Part shown: positions 1-9,144 of the stretch, in pieces
Layout of the letters: every line of letters begins with the position of its first letter
Position numbering within the stretch: the stretch's first letter is position 1
Assembly: GCA_963733135.1 (NCBI GenBank)
Contig: CAVTBX010000008.1
Location: 124,001 to 188,000 of the forward strand
DNA from: CAVTBX01 sp963733135
GTDB lineage: Bacteria; Actinomycetota; Thermoleophilia; Gaiellales; Gaiellaceae
Direction of reading: 5' to 3'
Length of the DNA: 64,000 bases
Translations under genes and position numbers: made by a program
The notes under the pieces: generated by a model
What the model saw: only the letters and a program-made list of their open reading frames with translations
Databases searched by the model: none
Told to the model about the DNA's origin: nothing

Positions 1-333
1 CTCGTCCGCCGCCTCGACCTCGTCCGAGGCGGAGACGACGCGAGGATTGACGAGCGCGCGGACCGGGTCGGCCTCGTCGGTCTGGTAGACGAGGACTCGT
101 TGCAGCACGCCGATCTGCGGCGCAGCGAGCCCAACTCCGCGGGCCTCCTGCATGAGCGAGCCCATCCGCTCTGCGAGCGCCTCGAGCGGCTCGTCGAAGA
201 GCTCGACCTCCTTGGCCTTCATCCGGAGCACCGGGTCCGGGTACTGCCGCACCTGACCGAGCGCGAGCTGCCGGCGCGCCTCGCGCTCGGCGTCGAGCTG
301 TTCGTCCCTGATCTGGCCCTCAACCTCGGTCAC
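1..333 (-). CDS. def: Peptide deformylase, N-terminal part (cut by window edge)
   Basis: Removes the formyl group from the N-terminal methionine of new proteins in the cytosol. The 111 visible residues start at a GTG and contain the family's first metal-site motif GVGLAAPQIG near residue 75, preceded by the usual YPDPVLR segment. The other two motifs (EGCLS and HEFDH) would lie beyond position 1 and cannot be checked. It is the third gene of a minus-strand run priA-lipoprotein-def, 20 bases after the lipoprotein stop; priA-def(-fmt) is a widespread order, so fmt may follow off the edge. Confidence 0.93.
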   Translation of the reverse strand, partial: MTEVEGQIRDEQLDAEREARRQLALGQVRQYPDPVLRMKAKEVELFDEPLEALAERMGSLMQEARGVGLAAPQIGVLQRVLVYQTDEADPVRALVNPRVVSASDEVEAADE

Positions 334-353
334 GGCGGATGAGTGTATCCCCG

Positions 354-770
354 TCAGACCGTGCTTCCGGGGGCAGCCGTGACCTGCTCCCAGCGCGTGA
401 TCTTGCCATCGCGGACGGTGAAGAGAGCAGTGGCGTTCTGCCCCGGGCCGTCGCACGGTGACGTCTGGCTGTCACGGAGCAGGAAGGTCGCTCGGACGAC
501 GCCGTCGGACTCGCTGAGCTCGACGATACGACCGTTGCAGGGCAACCCCTCGTTCCACGCGACCGCATCCGCGTGGTCGGCAAGACGGAACTCGGTCTCG
601 CCTTGAACCACGATCGCGCCTGACGCGAAGAGGTCGGCGGCCGCGTCGTTTCGGTCGGCGTTCAGCGCCTCGCTCCACGAGCGCACGATGTCGGCCGCAG
701 ACGGGTCCGAGCCGCTGCAGCCGGCGAGGAGCGCCAACGCCGCGAGGCAGATCAGAGCGAGCCGCATCAT
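354..770 (-). CDS. Small lipoprotein, NTF2/SnoaL-like fold suspected
   Basis: A 138-residue protein with a clear lipoprotein signal: short positive start, hydrophobic stretch and the lipobox LLAGC ending near residue 18, so it should be lipid-anchored on the outer face of the membrane. The rest (IVRSWSEALNADRNDAAADL, then short strands) looks like an NTF2/SnoaL-type cone fold, a family used for binding or catalysis with no fixed function. Its start overlaps the priA stop by 4 bases, so it is translated with priA. Function unknown; the fold is an inference from pattern only. Confidence 0.8.
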   Translation of the reverse strand: MMRLALICLAALALLAGCSGSDPSAADIVRSWSEALNADRNDAAADLFASGAIVVQGETEFRLADHADAVAWNEGLPCNGRIVELSESDGVVRATFLLRDSQTSPCDGPGQNATALFTVRDGKITRWEQVTAAPGSTV

Positions 771-2698
771 CCGAGGCTCTGGGGATCGACGTCCACGACA
801 GCGCTCAGGCTATCCCGGCGCATCGCGGGTGCTGCGGCGGCGAGCAGACGCCCGGCCCGAGAGGCCACCGGACGCGAGTTGCCGGTCTTCGCGAGGAGCT
901 GAGCACGGAACCGATCGCGGAGGCGCAGCAGCGGCGCCGGGCCGAGGAGCTCGGTGTCAGGCAGCCCCTCGAGCCCGGCGCGAAGCTGCTCGAGGACGGC
1001 GCGCGGCCCGTCGGCGGAAGGGCCAGAGGCGACCACGCGGACGATCTGGCGAAACGGCGGGTAGCCGAGCTCACGACGCCGCTCGAGCTCTCCGGCGAGG
1101 AACTCCTCCACTCCGTGACGAGCAGCGAGCGCGATCGGCCGCGCGTCGGGCTGATACGTCTGAACGAGCACCCGGCCGGGCGCGTCGCGACCACTCCTGC
1201 CCGCGAGCTGCGTGACGAGCCCGAAGGTGCGCTCCTCTGCGCGGAAGTCCGGCAGCGCCAGCCCGGTGTCGGCGTCGACGACCGCAGCGAGAGCGACGCC
1301 CTCGAAGTGATGCCCCTTGGCCACCATCTGAGTCCCCAGCAACACGCCACGTTCACTTTCTCGGAACTGATTCAATGCCTCGGCGAGCCGGGCCGGGTGA
1401 GCCGCAGTGTCCGCGTCGAGCCGCACGAGCTCGAGCTCTGGCAGTCGGGCCGCTAGCTCCTGCTCGAGCCGCTCTGTTCCTGCGCCGAGCTGGGCCAGCT
1501 CGGCCGACCCGCAGACCGGGCAGCGCTCGGGCTGCTCCGCCCGGAAGCCGCAGTGGTGGCAGTGAAGGCGCCGATCTGAGTGCAACGTCAGCGCGACGTC
1601 GCAGCGCTCGCAGCGGAGGGTGAGCCCGCAGGCGCGGCAGTGGATCGCGGGCGCGACCCCGCGCCGGTTGAGGAGCAGAACGGCCCGCCCGCCGTTGTCG
1701 GCGATGCTCCCGAGCTCTTCGAGGAGCGGTGCCGAGAGCGGGTAGCCGGCCTCGCGGCGCAGGTCGACGACCTTCACGGGGGGCAGCTTTCCGACCAGTC
1801 GCTTGCCGAGCTCGAGATGCTCGAGCCGGAGCCAGCTCTCGGGTCGCGGGGTGGCGGTGCCGTACACGACGACCGCGTTCTCGAGTGCGCCCCGCTTGGC
1901 CGCAACCGTGCGGGCGTCGTAGCGGGGGTCGGATTCCTGCTTGTAGGAGCTGTCCTGCTCCTCGTCGACGCAGATCAGCCCCAGCGGAGCCACCGGCGCG
2001 AAGACGGCCGAGCGCGCCCCGATCACCACCTGGGCCTCCCCGCTCTGGATCCGCGTGCGCTCGTCGCGCCGCTCGGCGGCGGTGAGACCCGAGTGCAGGA
2101 CGGCGACGCGGTCACCGAAGCGACCCCGGAAGCGGCCAGCCGCCTGCGGAGTCAGGGCGATCTCGGGCACGAGCACGATCGCGCCGAGGCCACGCACGAG
2201 GACGGCCTCGCAGGCGCGGAGGTAGACCTCTGTCTTGCCGCTGCCGGTCTCGCCGTAGAGCAGGAAGTGGGCGGGGGTCCCCAGGGCCGAGACCACGCGG
2301 TCGAGCACGTCGCGCTGGGCGTCCGTGAGCCGCTCCGGCGGGTCTTCGGCCGGCATCTCATCGGCCCGTTTGCGTCGCCTCGCGCCCGCGCGGCGCGCGC
2401 GTTCGGGCGGCGCGACGAGCGCGAGCGCCCTGGCCGGCGTCGATCCGTATGCGTCCGCGAGCCAGAGGGCGAGGTCGACGAGCGGGGCCGGCACGGCGCC
2501 GAGCACCTTCTCGACCGAGACCGGCTCGACGTCGTCGGGCGCCTCATCGCTCGTCTCGACGACCACGCCGCGCCGACGCGCCCGGCCGAACGGCACGGTG
2601 ACGATCGACCCCTTCTCGAGCCCCTCGCCCAGATACGTGAAAGGCCGGGAGAGGGCGCGGGCAGTCACGAGCGGGAAGACAGAGGCGAACCGGGCCAC
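767..2698 (-). CDS. priA: Primosomal protein N' (PriA replication-restart protein)
   Basis: Reloads the replisome at stalled forks. The protein shows the N-terminal 3'-DNA-binding domain, Walker A GETGSGKTEVY, a zinc-binding region with four CxxC-type pairs (CRAC, CERC, CHHC, CPVC) and the C-terminal helicase block with GTQMVAKGHHFEGV and QLAGRSGR. A GTG at 2698 is chosen (643 residues): it gives the usual VFPLVTARALSRPFTYL start and leaves 15 bases to the divergent regulator, whereas the upstream ATG at 2728 would overlap that gene. Odd point: helicase motif II reads DEEQ rather than the DEEH usual for PriA. First gene of the priA-lipoprotein-def run. Confidence 0.95.
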   Translation of the reverse strand: MARFASVFPLVTARALSRPFTYLGEGLEKGSIVTVPFGRARRRGVVVETSDEAPDDVEPVSVEKVLGAVPAPLVDLALWLADAYGSTPARALALVAPPERARRAGARRRKRADEMPAEDPPERLTDAQRDVLDRVVSALGTPAHFLLYGETGSGKTEVYLRACEAVLVRGLGAIVLVPEIALTPQAAGRFRGRFGDRVAVLHSGLTAAERRDERTRIQSGEAQVVIGARSAVFAPVAPLGLICVDEEQDSSYKQESDPRYDARTVAAKRGALENAVVVYGTATPRPESWLRLEHLELGKRLVGKLPPVKVVDLRREAGYPLSAPLLEELGSIADNGGRAVLLLNRRGVAPAIHCRACGLTLRCERCDVALTLHSDRRLHCHHCGFRAEQPERCPVCGSAELAQLGAGTERLEQELAARLPELELVRLDADTAAHPARLAEALNQFRESERGVLLGTQMVAKGHHFEGVALAAVVDADTGLALPDFRAEERTFGLVTQLAGRSGRDAPGRVLVQTYQPDARPIALAARHGVEEFLAGELERRRELGYPPFRQIVRVVASGPSADGPRAVLEQLRAGLEGLPDTELLGPAPLLRLRDRFRAQLLAKTGNSRPVASRAGRLLAAAAPAMRRDSLSAVVDVDPQSLG

Positions 2699-2713
2699 GG
2701 ATAGGATGGTGGC

Positions 2714-3397
2714 ATGGCGCAGGGACATTCCACCGACGAGTACCTCGAGACGATCTACTTCCTGGCCTTTCCCGTCGGGGAGTACCGGCCGCTGACGAAG
2801 GGGTCTCCGACCCTCGCCGTCCGGGTTGCGGACATGCTCGGCGTGTCACGCGCCTCCGCCGGCGAGATGTTGAAGCGCCTCGAGGCCGAAGGGCTCATCG
2901 AACGCGGGGAGCACAAGGAGGCTCTCCTGACGCAGAAGGGGCGCGCGCGGGCCGAGCACGTCGTCCGCCGCCACCGCATCATCGAACGGCTCCTGACCGA
3001 CTTCATGGGCTACACCGCCGCCGAGGCGCACGTTCAGGCCGACCTGCTCGGCGATACGTTCACGGACGACATGGTCGACCGGATCGCAACTCAGCTCGGG
3101 AACCCGGATCGCTGCCCGCATGGTTGGCCCGTGGACGTCGAGTTCGAGCAATCCGAGAACAAGGAACTCGCGCCCCTGGCCGACCTGGAAACAGGCGCGC
3201 AAGCCGAGATCGTCCGCCTGGCTGAGCATGACGGTGACCTCCTGCACTGGTACTACGACGAAGGGCTAGTCCCGGGAGCGCGCGTCGAAGTGCGAAGCAC
3301 GCAGCCTGCGGCCGGCCAGCTCACGGTCGCCGTGAACGGCGACGAGCGTGCGATCGGCGAACAGGCCGCCGCCGGCCTCTTCGTCCGAGCCGCCTAG
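2714..3397 (+). CDS. DtxR/MntR-family metal-dependent transcriptional regulator
   Basis: A 227-residue DNA-binding repressor of metal homeostasis: winged helix (LAVRVADMLGVSRASAGEML), helical dimerisation domain with HRIIERLL and the family signature CPHGWPV, then a FeoA/SH3-like C-terminal domain. The N-terminal ligands look MntR-like (TDEYLETIY, two acidic positions). The ancillary-site His and Glu (H..E of HRIIE) are kept, but the region that normally supplies C/E, E and H of the primary site reads AHVQADLLGD, so by eye the second and third ligands are Gly and Asp. Metal specificity therefore cannot be assigned. Divergent from priA with a very short shared upstream region. Confidence 0.9.
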   Translation: MAQGHSTDEYLETIYFLAFPVGEYRPLTKGSPTLAVRVADMLGVSRASAGEMLKRLEAEGLIERGEHKEALLTQKGRARAEHVVRRHRIIERLLTDFMGYTAAEAHVQADLLGDTFTDDMVDRIATQLGNPDRCPHGWPVDVEFEQSENKELAPLADLETGAQAEIVRLAEHDGDLLHWYYDEGLVPGARVEVRSTQPAAGQLTVAVNGDERAIGEQAAAGLFVRAA

Positions 3398-3556
3398 ACC
3401 AGGCCGACTTCAGCGCCGCCCGGACGTCCGCCGCGGCGGTACCCGGGCAAGAAAAGCTTCGGGCTCTGGACGAAGATTCACCGTCTCGTCACATTCCGTC
3501 ACACACCCGTGCGCCTCTGACGGTTAGGCTCGACGCCGGGTGGCGGGTGGCCCGAT

Positions 3557-3573
3557 CCCCACCCAGGGTGGGG
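3557..3573. terminator. Possible bidirectional terminator hairpin
   Basis: CCCCAC-CCAGG-GTGGGG inverted repeat in the 245-base gap between two convergent genes (regulator ending 3397, DUF4230 gene ending 3643). No T-tract follows on either strand, so this is only a candidate. Nothing else gene-like was seen in the gap. Confidence 0.35.
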
Positions 3574-3642
3574 CCGTGGCCCGGAGACGGCCCACAACCA
3601 GTCGATGGGAGGACTGGCAGCCCTGCCACCGGAGGTTTGTCG

Positions 3643-4365
3643 CTACTCGAAGCTGATCGAGACCTGCGTGAAGCCGAGCGAGCGTAAGAGCGACGTGAGC
3701 ATCGCGCGAGTGTTCTCCTCGGCGCGCAGGCGCAACTCGTCGTTCGCTTGCGCGGCCTCGGCGATCTTCGTTTCGCCGGTGCGATACAGCTCTTCCTGGT
3801 TCGCTCCCTCGTCGCCGAAGAGGGAGCCGATCCGGTTGAAGAGACCGCGATCCTGCTCATACACGTAGCTCCGGTCGACGTCGAGCTCGGCCGGGAAGAG
3901 GCGCGCCGCGGGCAGCACGATCGCGGCCTGACGGCGGTCTTCCGAGACGCTCACGTCGCTCGACCCGACGGCCCCCAGATTGACGCCGGCGTCGACCGAG
4001 CCGACGGCGACGAAGAGCGTGCGCTCGCCAAGCAGCTCGTCGGGAAGGGCCGTGTCCTTTGCGAGGTCGACGATCACCTGGTAGTCGCCGGCCGCGGCGC
4101 GATACTCGCCGATGTTCCGGATCGACTGGAGCACCGGCTGCGAGGAGCGATCGACGGTCTGCTCGGCGAAGGGATTCGAGAAGTCGGGGAAGATGTCGCG
4201 CACCCAGTTGACCCCGGCCACCAGCGCGATCACGACCGCGGCCACGGCCACGAGTCCCCAAGGCACTCCACGGCGCGGCGGTTCCGGCGGCGGCGCGGAA
4301 GGCGGTACCTCGGGCGAGCGGGGCGGCGCCTCGGTGCGCCGCCGCTCGGGACTTACGACCCCCAT
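3643..4365 (-). CDS. DUF4230 membrane-anchored protein
   Basis: A 240-residue protein: a Pro/Arg-rich cytoplasmic start, one membrane helix near residues 29-45 (GLVAVAAVVIALVAGV) and an extracytoplasmic DUF4230-type domain (IRNIGEYRAAAGDYQVIVDL, then a long helix rich in Ala/Glu and the strand GFTQVSISFE at the end). Function of the family is not known. The start at 4365 is the first ATG after the metK stop with the expected short spacer; longer readings upstream run into metK. Last gene of the long minus-strand run, 32 bases after metK. Confidence 0.75.
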   Translation of the reverse strand: MGVVSPERRRTEAPPRSPEVPPSAPPPEPPRRGVPWGLVAVAAVVIALVAGVNWVRDIFPDFSNPFAEQTVDRSSQPVLQSIRNIGEYRAAAGDYQVIVDLAKDTALPDELLGERTLFVAVGSVDAGVNLGAVGSSDVSVSEDRRQAAIVLPAARLFPAELDVDRSYVYEQDRGLFNRIGSLFGDEGANQEELYRTGETKIAEAAQANDELRLRAEENTRAMLTSLLRSLGFTQVSISFE

Positions 4366-4397
4366 AGCGGGGTCAGAGTAGCACGCGACTTCTGTGG

Positions 4398-5648
4398 CTA
4401 GGTGGTCGCTTCGGCTGCGATTCCGGCTGCCGCGCGCAGGGTCTCGGCCTTGTCCGACCGTTCCCATGTGAAGTCGTGGTCGGCACGGCCGAAGTGCCCG
4501 TAGGCAGCGGTTTTCCGGTAGATCGGCCGAAGAAGATCGAGGTCTCGGATGACCGCCGCGGGCCGTAGGTCGAAGTGCTCCCGGATCAGCTCCTCGATCC
4601 TGGTGGTGGACAGCCGCTCGGTGCCGAAGCACTCGACACCGATCGAGACCGGGTGGGCTACCCCGATCGCGTAGGCGACCTGGAGCTCACAGCGGTCGGC
4701 GAGCCCGGCGGCGACGATGTTCTTCGCCACGTAGCGCGCCGCATACGCGGCCGACCGGTCGACCTTCGTCGGATCCTTGCCTGAGAACGCGCCTCCACCG
4801 TGGCGGGCCGCACCGCCGTACGTGTCCACGATGATCTTGCGTCCGGTCAGGCCGGTGTCTCCCATCGGCCCGCCTGTCACGAACTTTCCAGTCGGGTTCA
4901 CGAGCACGAAGTCGCGCTCCTCGAACCGCGCCTCGTCGTACAGCTGCTTGGGGAGGATCGGGTGAAGGACATGCTCGATCAGGTCGGGCTTGATCAGCGA
5001 GTCCGCGTCGAGGCCGTCCCGGTGTTGCGTGGAGATGAGCACACGCTCGATCTCGACGGGCTGCTGGAGGCCGTCCTCGTCCACCTCGTAGCGCACCGTG
5101 ACCTGCGCCTTACCGTCGGGCCGCAGATACGGCAGCACCTGAGCCTTGCGCACCTCAGACAGACGTTTTGTGATGCGGTGCGCGAGCATGATCGGGAGCG
5201 GCATGAGCTCGTCGGTCTCGGTGCACGCATAGCCGAACATCATCCCCTGGTCGCCTGCGCCCTCCAGATCGAGCGGATCGTCGTCGCCCGGCTCGTGCTG
5301 AACCTCGTACGACCGGTCGACGCCTTGCGCGATGTCGGACGACTGCTCGTCGAGCGCCACGATCACCCCGCATGTGTCCGCGTCGAACCCGTACTTGGCG
5401 CGGTCGTAGCCGATCTCACGCACCGTCGCGCGGACGAGCCGGGGAATGTCCACGTAGATCTCCGTCGTGATCTCGCCCGCAACCACGACGAGCCCGGTGG
5501 TCACGAGCGTCTCGCACGCGACCCGGCCGAGCGGATCCTCGGCCAGGATGGCGTCCAGAACGGCGTCCGACACCTGGTCGGCGACCTTGTCCGGATGACC
5601 CTCCGTCACCGACTCCGAAGTGAAGAGGAACTCGCGGGCGACCGTCAT
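4398..5648 (-). CDS. metK: S-adenosylmethionine synthetase
   Basis: Makes S-adenosylmethionine from methionine and ATP. At 416 residues it shows the three-domain MetK layout: TSESVTEGHPDKVADQVSDA at the start, GDQGMMFGYA around residue 123, the GGAARHGGGAFSGKDPTKVD loop around residue 269 and GHFGR near the end. All are standard. The ATG lies in a 4-base ATGA overlap with the upstream lipoprotein gene, implying translational coupling. No SAM riboswitch was recognised, which fits its position inside an operon. Confidence 0.97.
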   Translation of the reverse strand: MTVAREFLFTSESVTEGHPDKVADQVSDAVLDAILAEDPLGRVACETLVTTGLVVVAGEITTEIYVDIPRLVRATVREIGYDRAKYGFDADTCGVIVALDEQSSDIAQGVDRSYEVQHEPGDDDPLDLEGAGDQGMMFGYACTETDELMPLPIMLAHRITKRLSEVRKAQVLPYLRPDGKAQVTVRYEVDEDGLQQPVEIERVLISTQHRDGLDADSLIKPDLIEHVLHPILPKQLYDEARFEERDFVLVNPTGKFVTGGPMGDTGLTGRKIIVDTYGGAARHGGGAFSGKDPTKVDRSAAYAARYVAKNIVAAGLADRCELQVAYAIGVAHPVSIGVECFGTERLSTTRIEELIREHFDLRPAAVIRDLDLLRPIYRKTAAYGHFGRADHDFTWERSDKAETLRAAAGIAAEATT

Positions 5649-7117
5649 TCGTCGAGCGCGAGGAACCCGGTGCCGCGGCTCCGGTCTCCGTCGCGGGTCG
5701 AGTAGAGGACGAACGACGACAGCGGCTCGAGGTTCTCGCTGACCTGCGGCGGGATCGACTGGCCGCTGTCCTCCGCGAGCGACAGCGCATACCCGATGCC
5801 GTCGTCGAAGTTCACGTAGGCGAGGCTCTCCACCTCGTCGGGAACGTCGGCAAGCTCCCGTGCCTCACCGAAGACTGGATCGTCGGCGAGCGTCTCCCCG
5901 TCACCCGTGAGCTGGGTGATCAGATCGGAGTCGTTCGTCGCGAAGATCATGCCGTCGGCGCCGCCGTAGAAAGCGGATCCTTGCGGAAGGCTCACCTCTC
6001 GGACCTCGACGCCTCCCACCTCGGATCGCGTCGGCGGTGTGATGTCGGGCGCAAACTGCGTCACGCGCTCGAAGATGCGGTCGATGGTCGCCAGGGCTTC
6101 GGTCTCGTCGTCCACCTTGAGGGCCGTGACGATCGACGGGAGATCAGAGCCCGCAGCGCCCGGGTAGAGCGCGATCGCACCTTCCTGCTCGATCAGCGGC
6201 AGCAGATCCTCGTCCAGCGAGAGGCCGAGAGCGAACTCGAGCTGGGCCAGCTGCCGGTCGAACTCGGGATTCTGCTCGCCGAGCTTGTTCAGGGCCTCGC
6301 GGCCCGCGGTGGCAAGGTCACCGAAGCCGAAGTACGCCAGTGCGCCCGCAGGCAGCCGGTCGGGCAGCTCGGGCTCGAAGCCTTCGAGTTCCTGCTCGGT
6401 CACCGCAGCGCTCTCGAGTTGGAAGCCACGCTCCTCCGCGCTCACCGCCATCCCGAGCCCGCCGAGCCCCACAAGCTGGTCGAGTTGCGGCAGGCCGGAC
6501 ATCCCCTCGGTGGGCAGTGCCTCTCTCACTGCTTCGGGCGCGACGTAGGCGCGGACGAGGGCGTCTTCTGCGAGCCCATCCATCGCATCGTCGAACGCGT
6601 CCGAGCTCTCGAGCGAATCTCCTTCGCGAGCGGCCTCGAAGCTGTCGAGCTCGGCCTGCTCCTCGGCGAGCACCGTCCAGCCTTCGACCTCGGCCGTGAC
6701 CGGCCTCGAGTCGGTCGGCGAACGCTCGAGCAGCGCGTCGAGCTTGGCCGGGTCCTCCGGCTGGAGAAGCACGACCGCCGAGCCCTCCCCGCCGTTTCGC
6801 GGAACCTCCAGCACCGCCACGTCGAGCGTTGGGCCGAGTGCGGGGCGAATGTCCTGGTCGAAGTCGACGTCGCCGTCCGCCTCGAGCTCCGATTCCAGCA
6901 TCGCGAGCGCGCCCGCGGAGCCCGGGAAGCGCGCCAGAAGCTCGCGCGCCTGCGCGATCTGATCGCCCTCGAAGTCGGTGTCGACTGAGATGTAGACCGG
7001 CACGCTCGCCGGGACGATCCCGGCGGCACCTTCGCCGGCCGAAGATCCGCCGCCGCAACCCGCGACGGGAACCAGGCAGAGCGCGACGAGCAGGCCGAGG
7101 ACGAGTCGCCGCTTCAC
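5645..7117 (-). CDS. DUF3352 lipoprotein
   Basis: A 490-residue secreted lipoprotein: signal peptide ending in the lipobox VAGCGGG near residue 21, then a long soluble region typical of DUF3352 proteins (repeated ADNDL-like and LPAGALAYFGFGDL segments, charged, acidic). No catalytic motif could be recognised. It sits between der (45-base gap) and metK (4-base overlap), so it is probably transcribed with both, but its neighbours give no functional hint. Role unknown. Confidence 0.8.
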   Translation of the reverse strand: MKRRLVLGLLVALCLVPVAGCGGGSSAGEGAAGIVPASVPVYISVDTDFEGDQIAQARELLARFPGSAGALAMLESELEADGDVDFDQDIRPALGPTLDVAVLEVPRNGGEGSAVVLLQPEDPAKLDALLERSPTDSRPVTAEVEGWTVLAEEQAELDSFEAAREGDSLESSDAFDDAMDGLAEDALVRAYVAPEAVREALPTEGMSGLPQLDQLVGLGGLGMAVSAEERGFQLESAAVTEQELEGFEPELPDRLPAGALAYFGFGDLATAGREALNKLGEQNPEFDRQLAQLEFALGLSLDEDLLPLIEQEGAIALYPGAAGSDLPSIVTALKVDDETEALATIDRIFERVTQFAPDITPPTRSEVGGVEVREVSLPQGSAFYGGADGMIFATNDSDLITQLTGDGETLADDPVFGEARELADVPDEVESLAYVNFDDGIGYALSLAEDSGQSIPPQVSENLEPLSSFVLYSTRDGDRSRGTGFLALDE

Positions 7118-7162
7118 GAGAACAAGTCTAGCCAGCGCATCCTGCCGGCTCTCGCGACTCGA

Positions 7163-8470
7163 TCAGCCTCGACGGACGAAGTCGATGACGACCGGCACCC
7201 CGGCCAGCGCGAACTGCTCACGGATCCTGTTCTCGACCCAGTAGCCGTAGTCGCGGGTCATTAGCCCCGGGTCGTTGACGAACACTCGAAATCGTGGTGG
7301 CCTGACTTGCACCTGTGTGCCGTAGAGGAGGTTCAGGCGCCTGCCGTTCTTCGACGGGCCGGGTCGTTGCGCGCGGAGCTCCTGGAGAAATCGGTTCAGC
7401 TCCACGGTCGCGATCCGCGCGGTGTGCTTTGCGAAGAGCTCCTCGACGCGGTCCAGCAGCTTTCCGACACCGCGTCTCGTGAGCGCAGAAACCGCGACGA
7501 GCTGGGGACGCTGACGAAGCCGTGTCTCGAGCCGCGGACGCACGTCTTCGATCCCGACGGTCGCGATGTCCCACTTGGACAGGACGACGAGCGTCGAGCA
7601 CCCGGCCGTCCTGGCCACGTCCGCCACGGCCAGATCCTGATCCACGAGCCCTTCACTCGTGTCCACGAGGATGAGCGCGATATCGGCCCGCTCGGCGGCT
7701 TGGATGGCCCGGAGCTCCGAGTAGTACTCGATCCCCTGCCGCTGACGCCGCTTCCGCCGCAGCCCCGCGGTGTCGACGAGCAGGAACGTCGTCTCCTCCC
7801 GGCGGAGCACGGTGTCGATCGAGTCGCGGGTGGTGCCCGGCACATCGGAGACGACGACGCGCTCCTGGCCGACGAGCGCGTTCAGGAGGCTCGACTTACC
7901 GACGTTCGGGCGACCGAGGATCGCGACGCGGATCGCCTCCTCACCCACCTCCTGCGGGCCCGTCCCGGGGAGCTCGGCGACGACCCGGTCGAGCAGATCG
8001 CCGGTGCCGTGGCCGTGCAGGCCCGAGACGGGGATCGGGTCGCCGAGGCCCAGCCGGTGGAACTCGTACGCGTCCGCGTCGCGCGACGGGTCGTCCACCT
8101 TGTTGGCGACGACGAGTACGGGGCGACGGGCGCGGCGCAGGATGCCGGCGATCTCCTCGTCGCCCGGCGTCACGCCGGCCTTCGCGTCCACGAGGAAGAG
8201 GACGAGGTCGGCCTCGGCGACCGCGCGCCGGGCTTGCTCGGCCACCTCCTGCGTGAGCGGCGATGGATCGGCGACGTCGACTCCGCCGGTGTCGACGAGG
8301 AGGAAGCGCTTGCCCCCCCACTCGCACACGATCTCCTTGCGGTCGCGAGTCACGCCGGGCGTCTCGAAGACCACCGCTTGCCGGGTAGCGGAGAGGCGGT
8401 TCACGAGCGTCGACTTGCCGACGTTCGGGAAGCCGACCACCGCGACCGTCCCATGGAGCTGCGTGGTCAC
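7163..8470 (-). CDS. der: Ribosome-assembly GTPase Der (EngA)
   Basis: Tandem-domain GTPase for large-subunit assembly. Two P-loops (GFPNVGKST near residue 12 and GRPNVGKSSLLN near 184), two DTGG/DTAG switch motifs, NKVD and SKWD base-recognition motifs and a C-terminal KH-like domain (KNGRRLNLLYGTQVQV). At 435 residues it has the expected length. The start is the GTG at 8470, which overlaps the plsC stop as GTGA; a longer in-frame reading upstream runs through plsC and is rejected. Confidence 0.96.
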   Translation of the reverse strand: MTTQLHGTVAVVGFPNVGKSTLVNRLSATRQAVVFETPGVTRDRKEIVCEWGGKRFLLVDTGGVDVADPSPLTQEVAEQARRAVAEADLVLFLVDAKAGVTPGDEEIAGILRRARRPVLVVANKVDDPSRDADAYEFHRLGLGDPIPVSGLHGHGTGDLLDRVVAELPGTGPQEVGEEAIRVAILGRPNVGKSSLLNALVGQERVVVSDVPGTTRDSIDTVLRREETTFLLVDTAGLRRKRRQRQGIEYYSELRAIQAAERADIALILVDTSEGLVDQDLAVADVARTAGCSTLVVLSKWDIATVGIEDVRPRLETRLRQRPQLVAVSALTRRGVGKLLDRVEELFAKHTARIATVELNRFLQELRAQRPGPSKNGRRLNLLYGTQVQVRPPRFRVFVNDPGLMTRDYGYWVENRIREQFALAGVPVVIDFVRRG

Positions 8471-9144
8471 TCGGACTTGGACGGCAGGAAGGCGCGCCGC
8501 GGCGGGGTCCCGCGGGGGCGATCGAGCCGGTGCATCTCGGCGAGGAACTCCCAAAGCCGCCTGATCTCGCTCTGAATCTCGGCCGTGGCGGCCTTGTAGC
8601 CCTTGGAGTTCCGCGGGTGCTCGGCGAACCGGATGGGCTCCCCCCAGGCGATCGAGATCGGCGCGCGCGAGCCGAGCTTCCAGTTCTGGCTTCCGTAGAT
8701 AGCGGCCGGGATCACCGGCACGCCCTCCTGGATCGCGACCATCGCAGCGCCGGGCTTGGCCTCGCCGGGCTCGCCGGAGCGCTGGCGCGTGCCCTCGACG
8801 AACATCCCGAGCAGCTCGTTCTGGCGGACGGCCTGACGCGCGAGACGCACCGCTTCCCGGTCGGACTCGCCGCGCCGCACGGCAAGCGTTCCCATGGCGC
8901 CGATGAAGGGGCCGAGGACGGGGATCTCGTGCGCTTCTCGCTTCGCGAGGTACACGATCCTGCGTGGGCAAAGCGTGCCGACGACAGGAACGTCGATCCA
9001 GTGCACGTGGTTGATCGCGAGGACGGCGCCGCCCTCCCTCGGGATCCGCTCACGGCCGTACTGGCGGAGCGACGTCGTGGCGTGCGTCGCGCCCGCGAGC
9101 ACGGTCTTCCCGATTCCCCACCAGAGGATCGCCTCGCGTTTCAT
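8467..9144 (-). CDS. plsC: 1-acylglycerol-3-phosphate acyltransferase (PlsC-type)
   Basis: Adds the second acyl chain during phosphatidic acid synthesis at the membrane. The 225-residue protein has the HX4D acyltransferase motif as NHVHWIDVP near residue 45 and the acceptor-site motif as VEGTRQRSG near 117 (more often FPEGTRS). Its neighbours are cmk (ATGA overlap upstream) and der (GTGA overlap downstream); cmk-plsC-der is a common actinobacterial order. The exact acyl acceptor is inferred from family membership. Confidence 0.92.
   Translation of the reverse strand: MKREAILWWGIGKTVLAGATHATTSLRQYGRERIPREGGAVLAINHVHWIDVPVVGTLCPRRIVYLAKREAHEIPVLGPFIGAMGTLAVRRGESDREAVRLARQAVRQNELLGMFVEGTRQRSGEPGEAKPGAAMVAIQEGVPVIPAAIYGSQNWKLGSRAPISIAWGEPIRFAEHPRNSKGYKAATAEIQSEIRRLWEFLAEMHRLDRPRGTPPRRAFLPSKSE

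Noticed and set aside
1580..2704. A 374-residue plus-strand frame opposite priA
   Set aside because: PriA on the other strand has complete motifs; this frame has none.
4300..5700. A SAM-responsive riboswitch for metK
   Set aside because: metK overlaps the preceding gene by 4 bases, so there is no leader, and no riboswitch core was seen.
7307..8575. A 422-residue plus-strand frame opposite der
   Set aside because: Der is unmistakable on the other strand; the frame is an antisense shadow.
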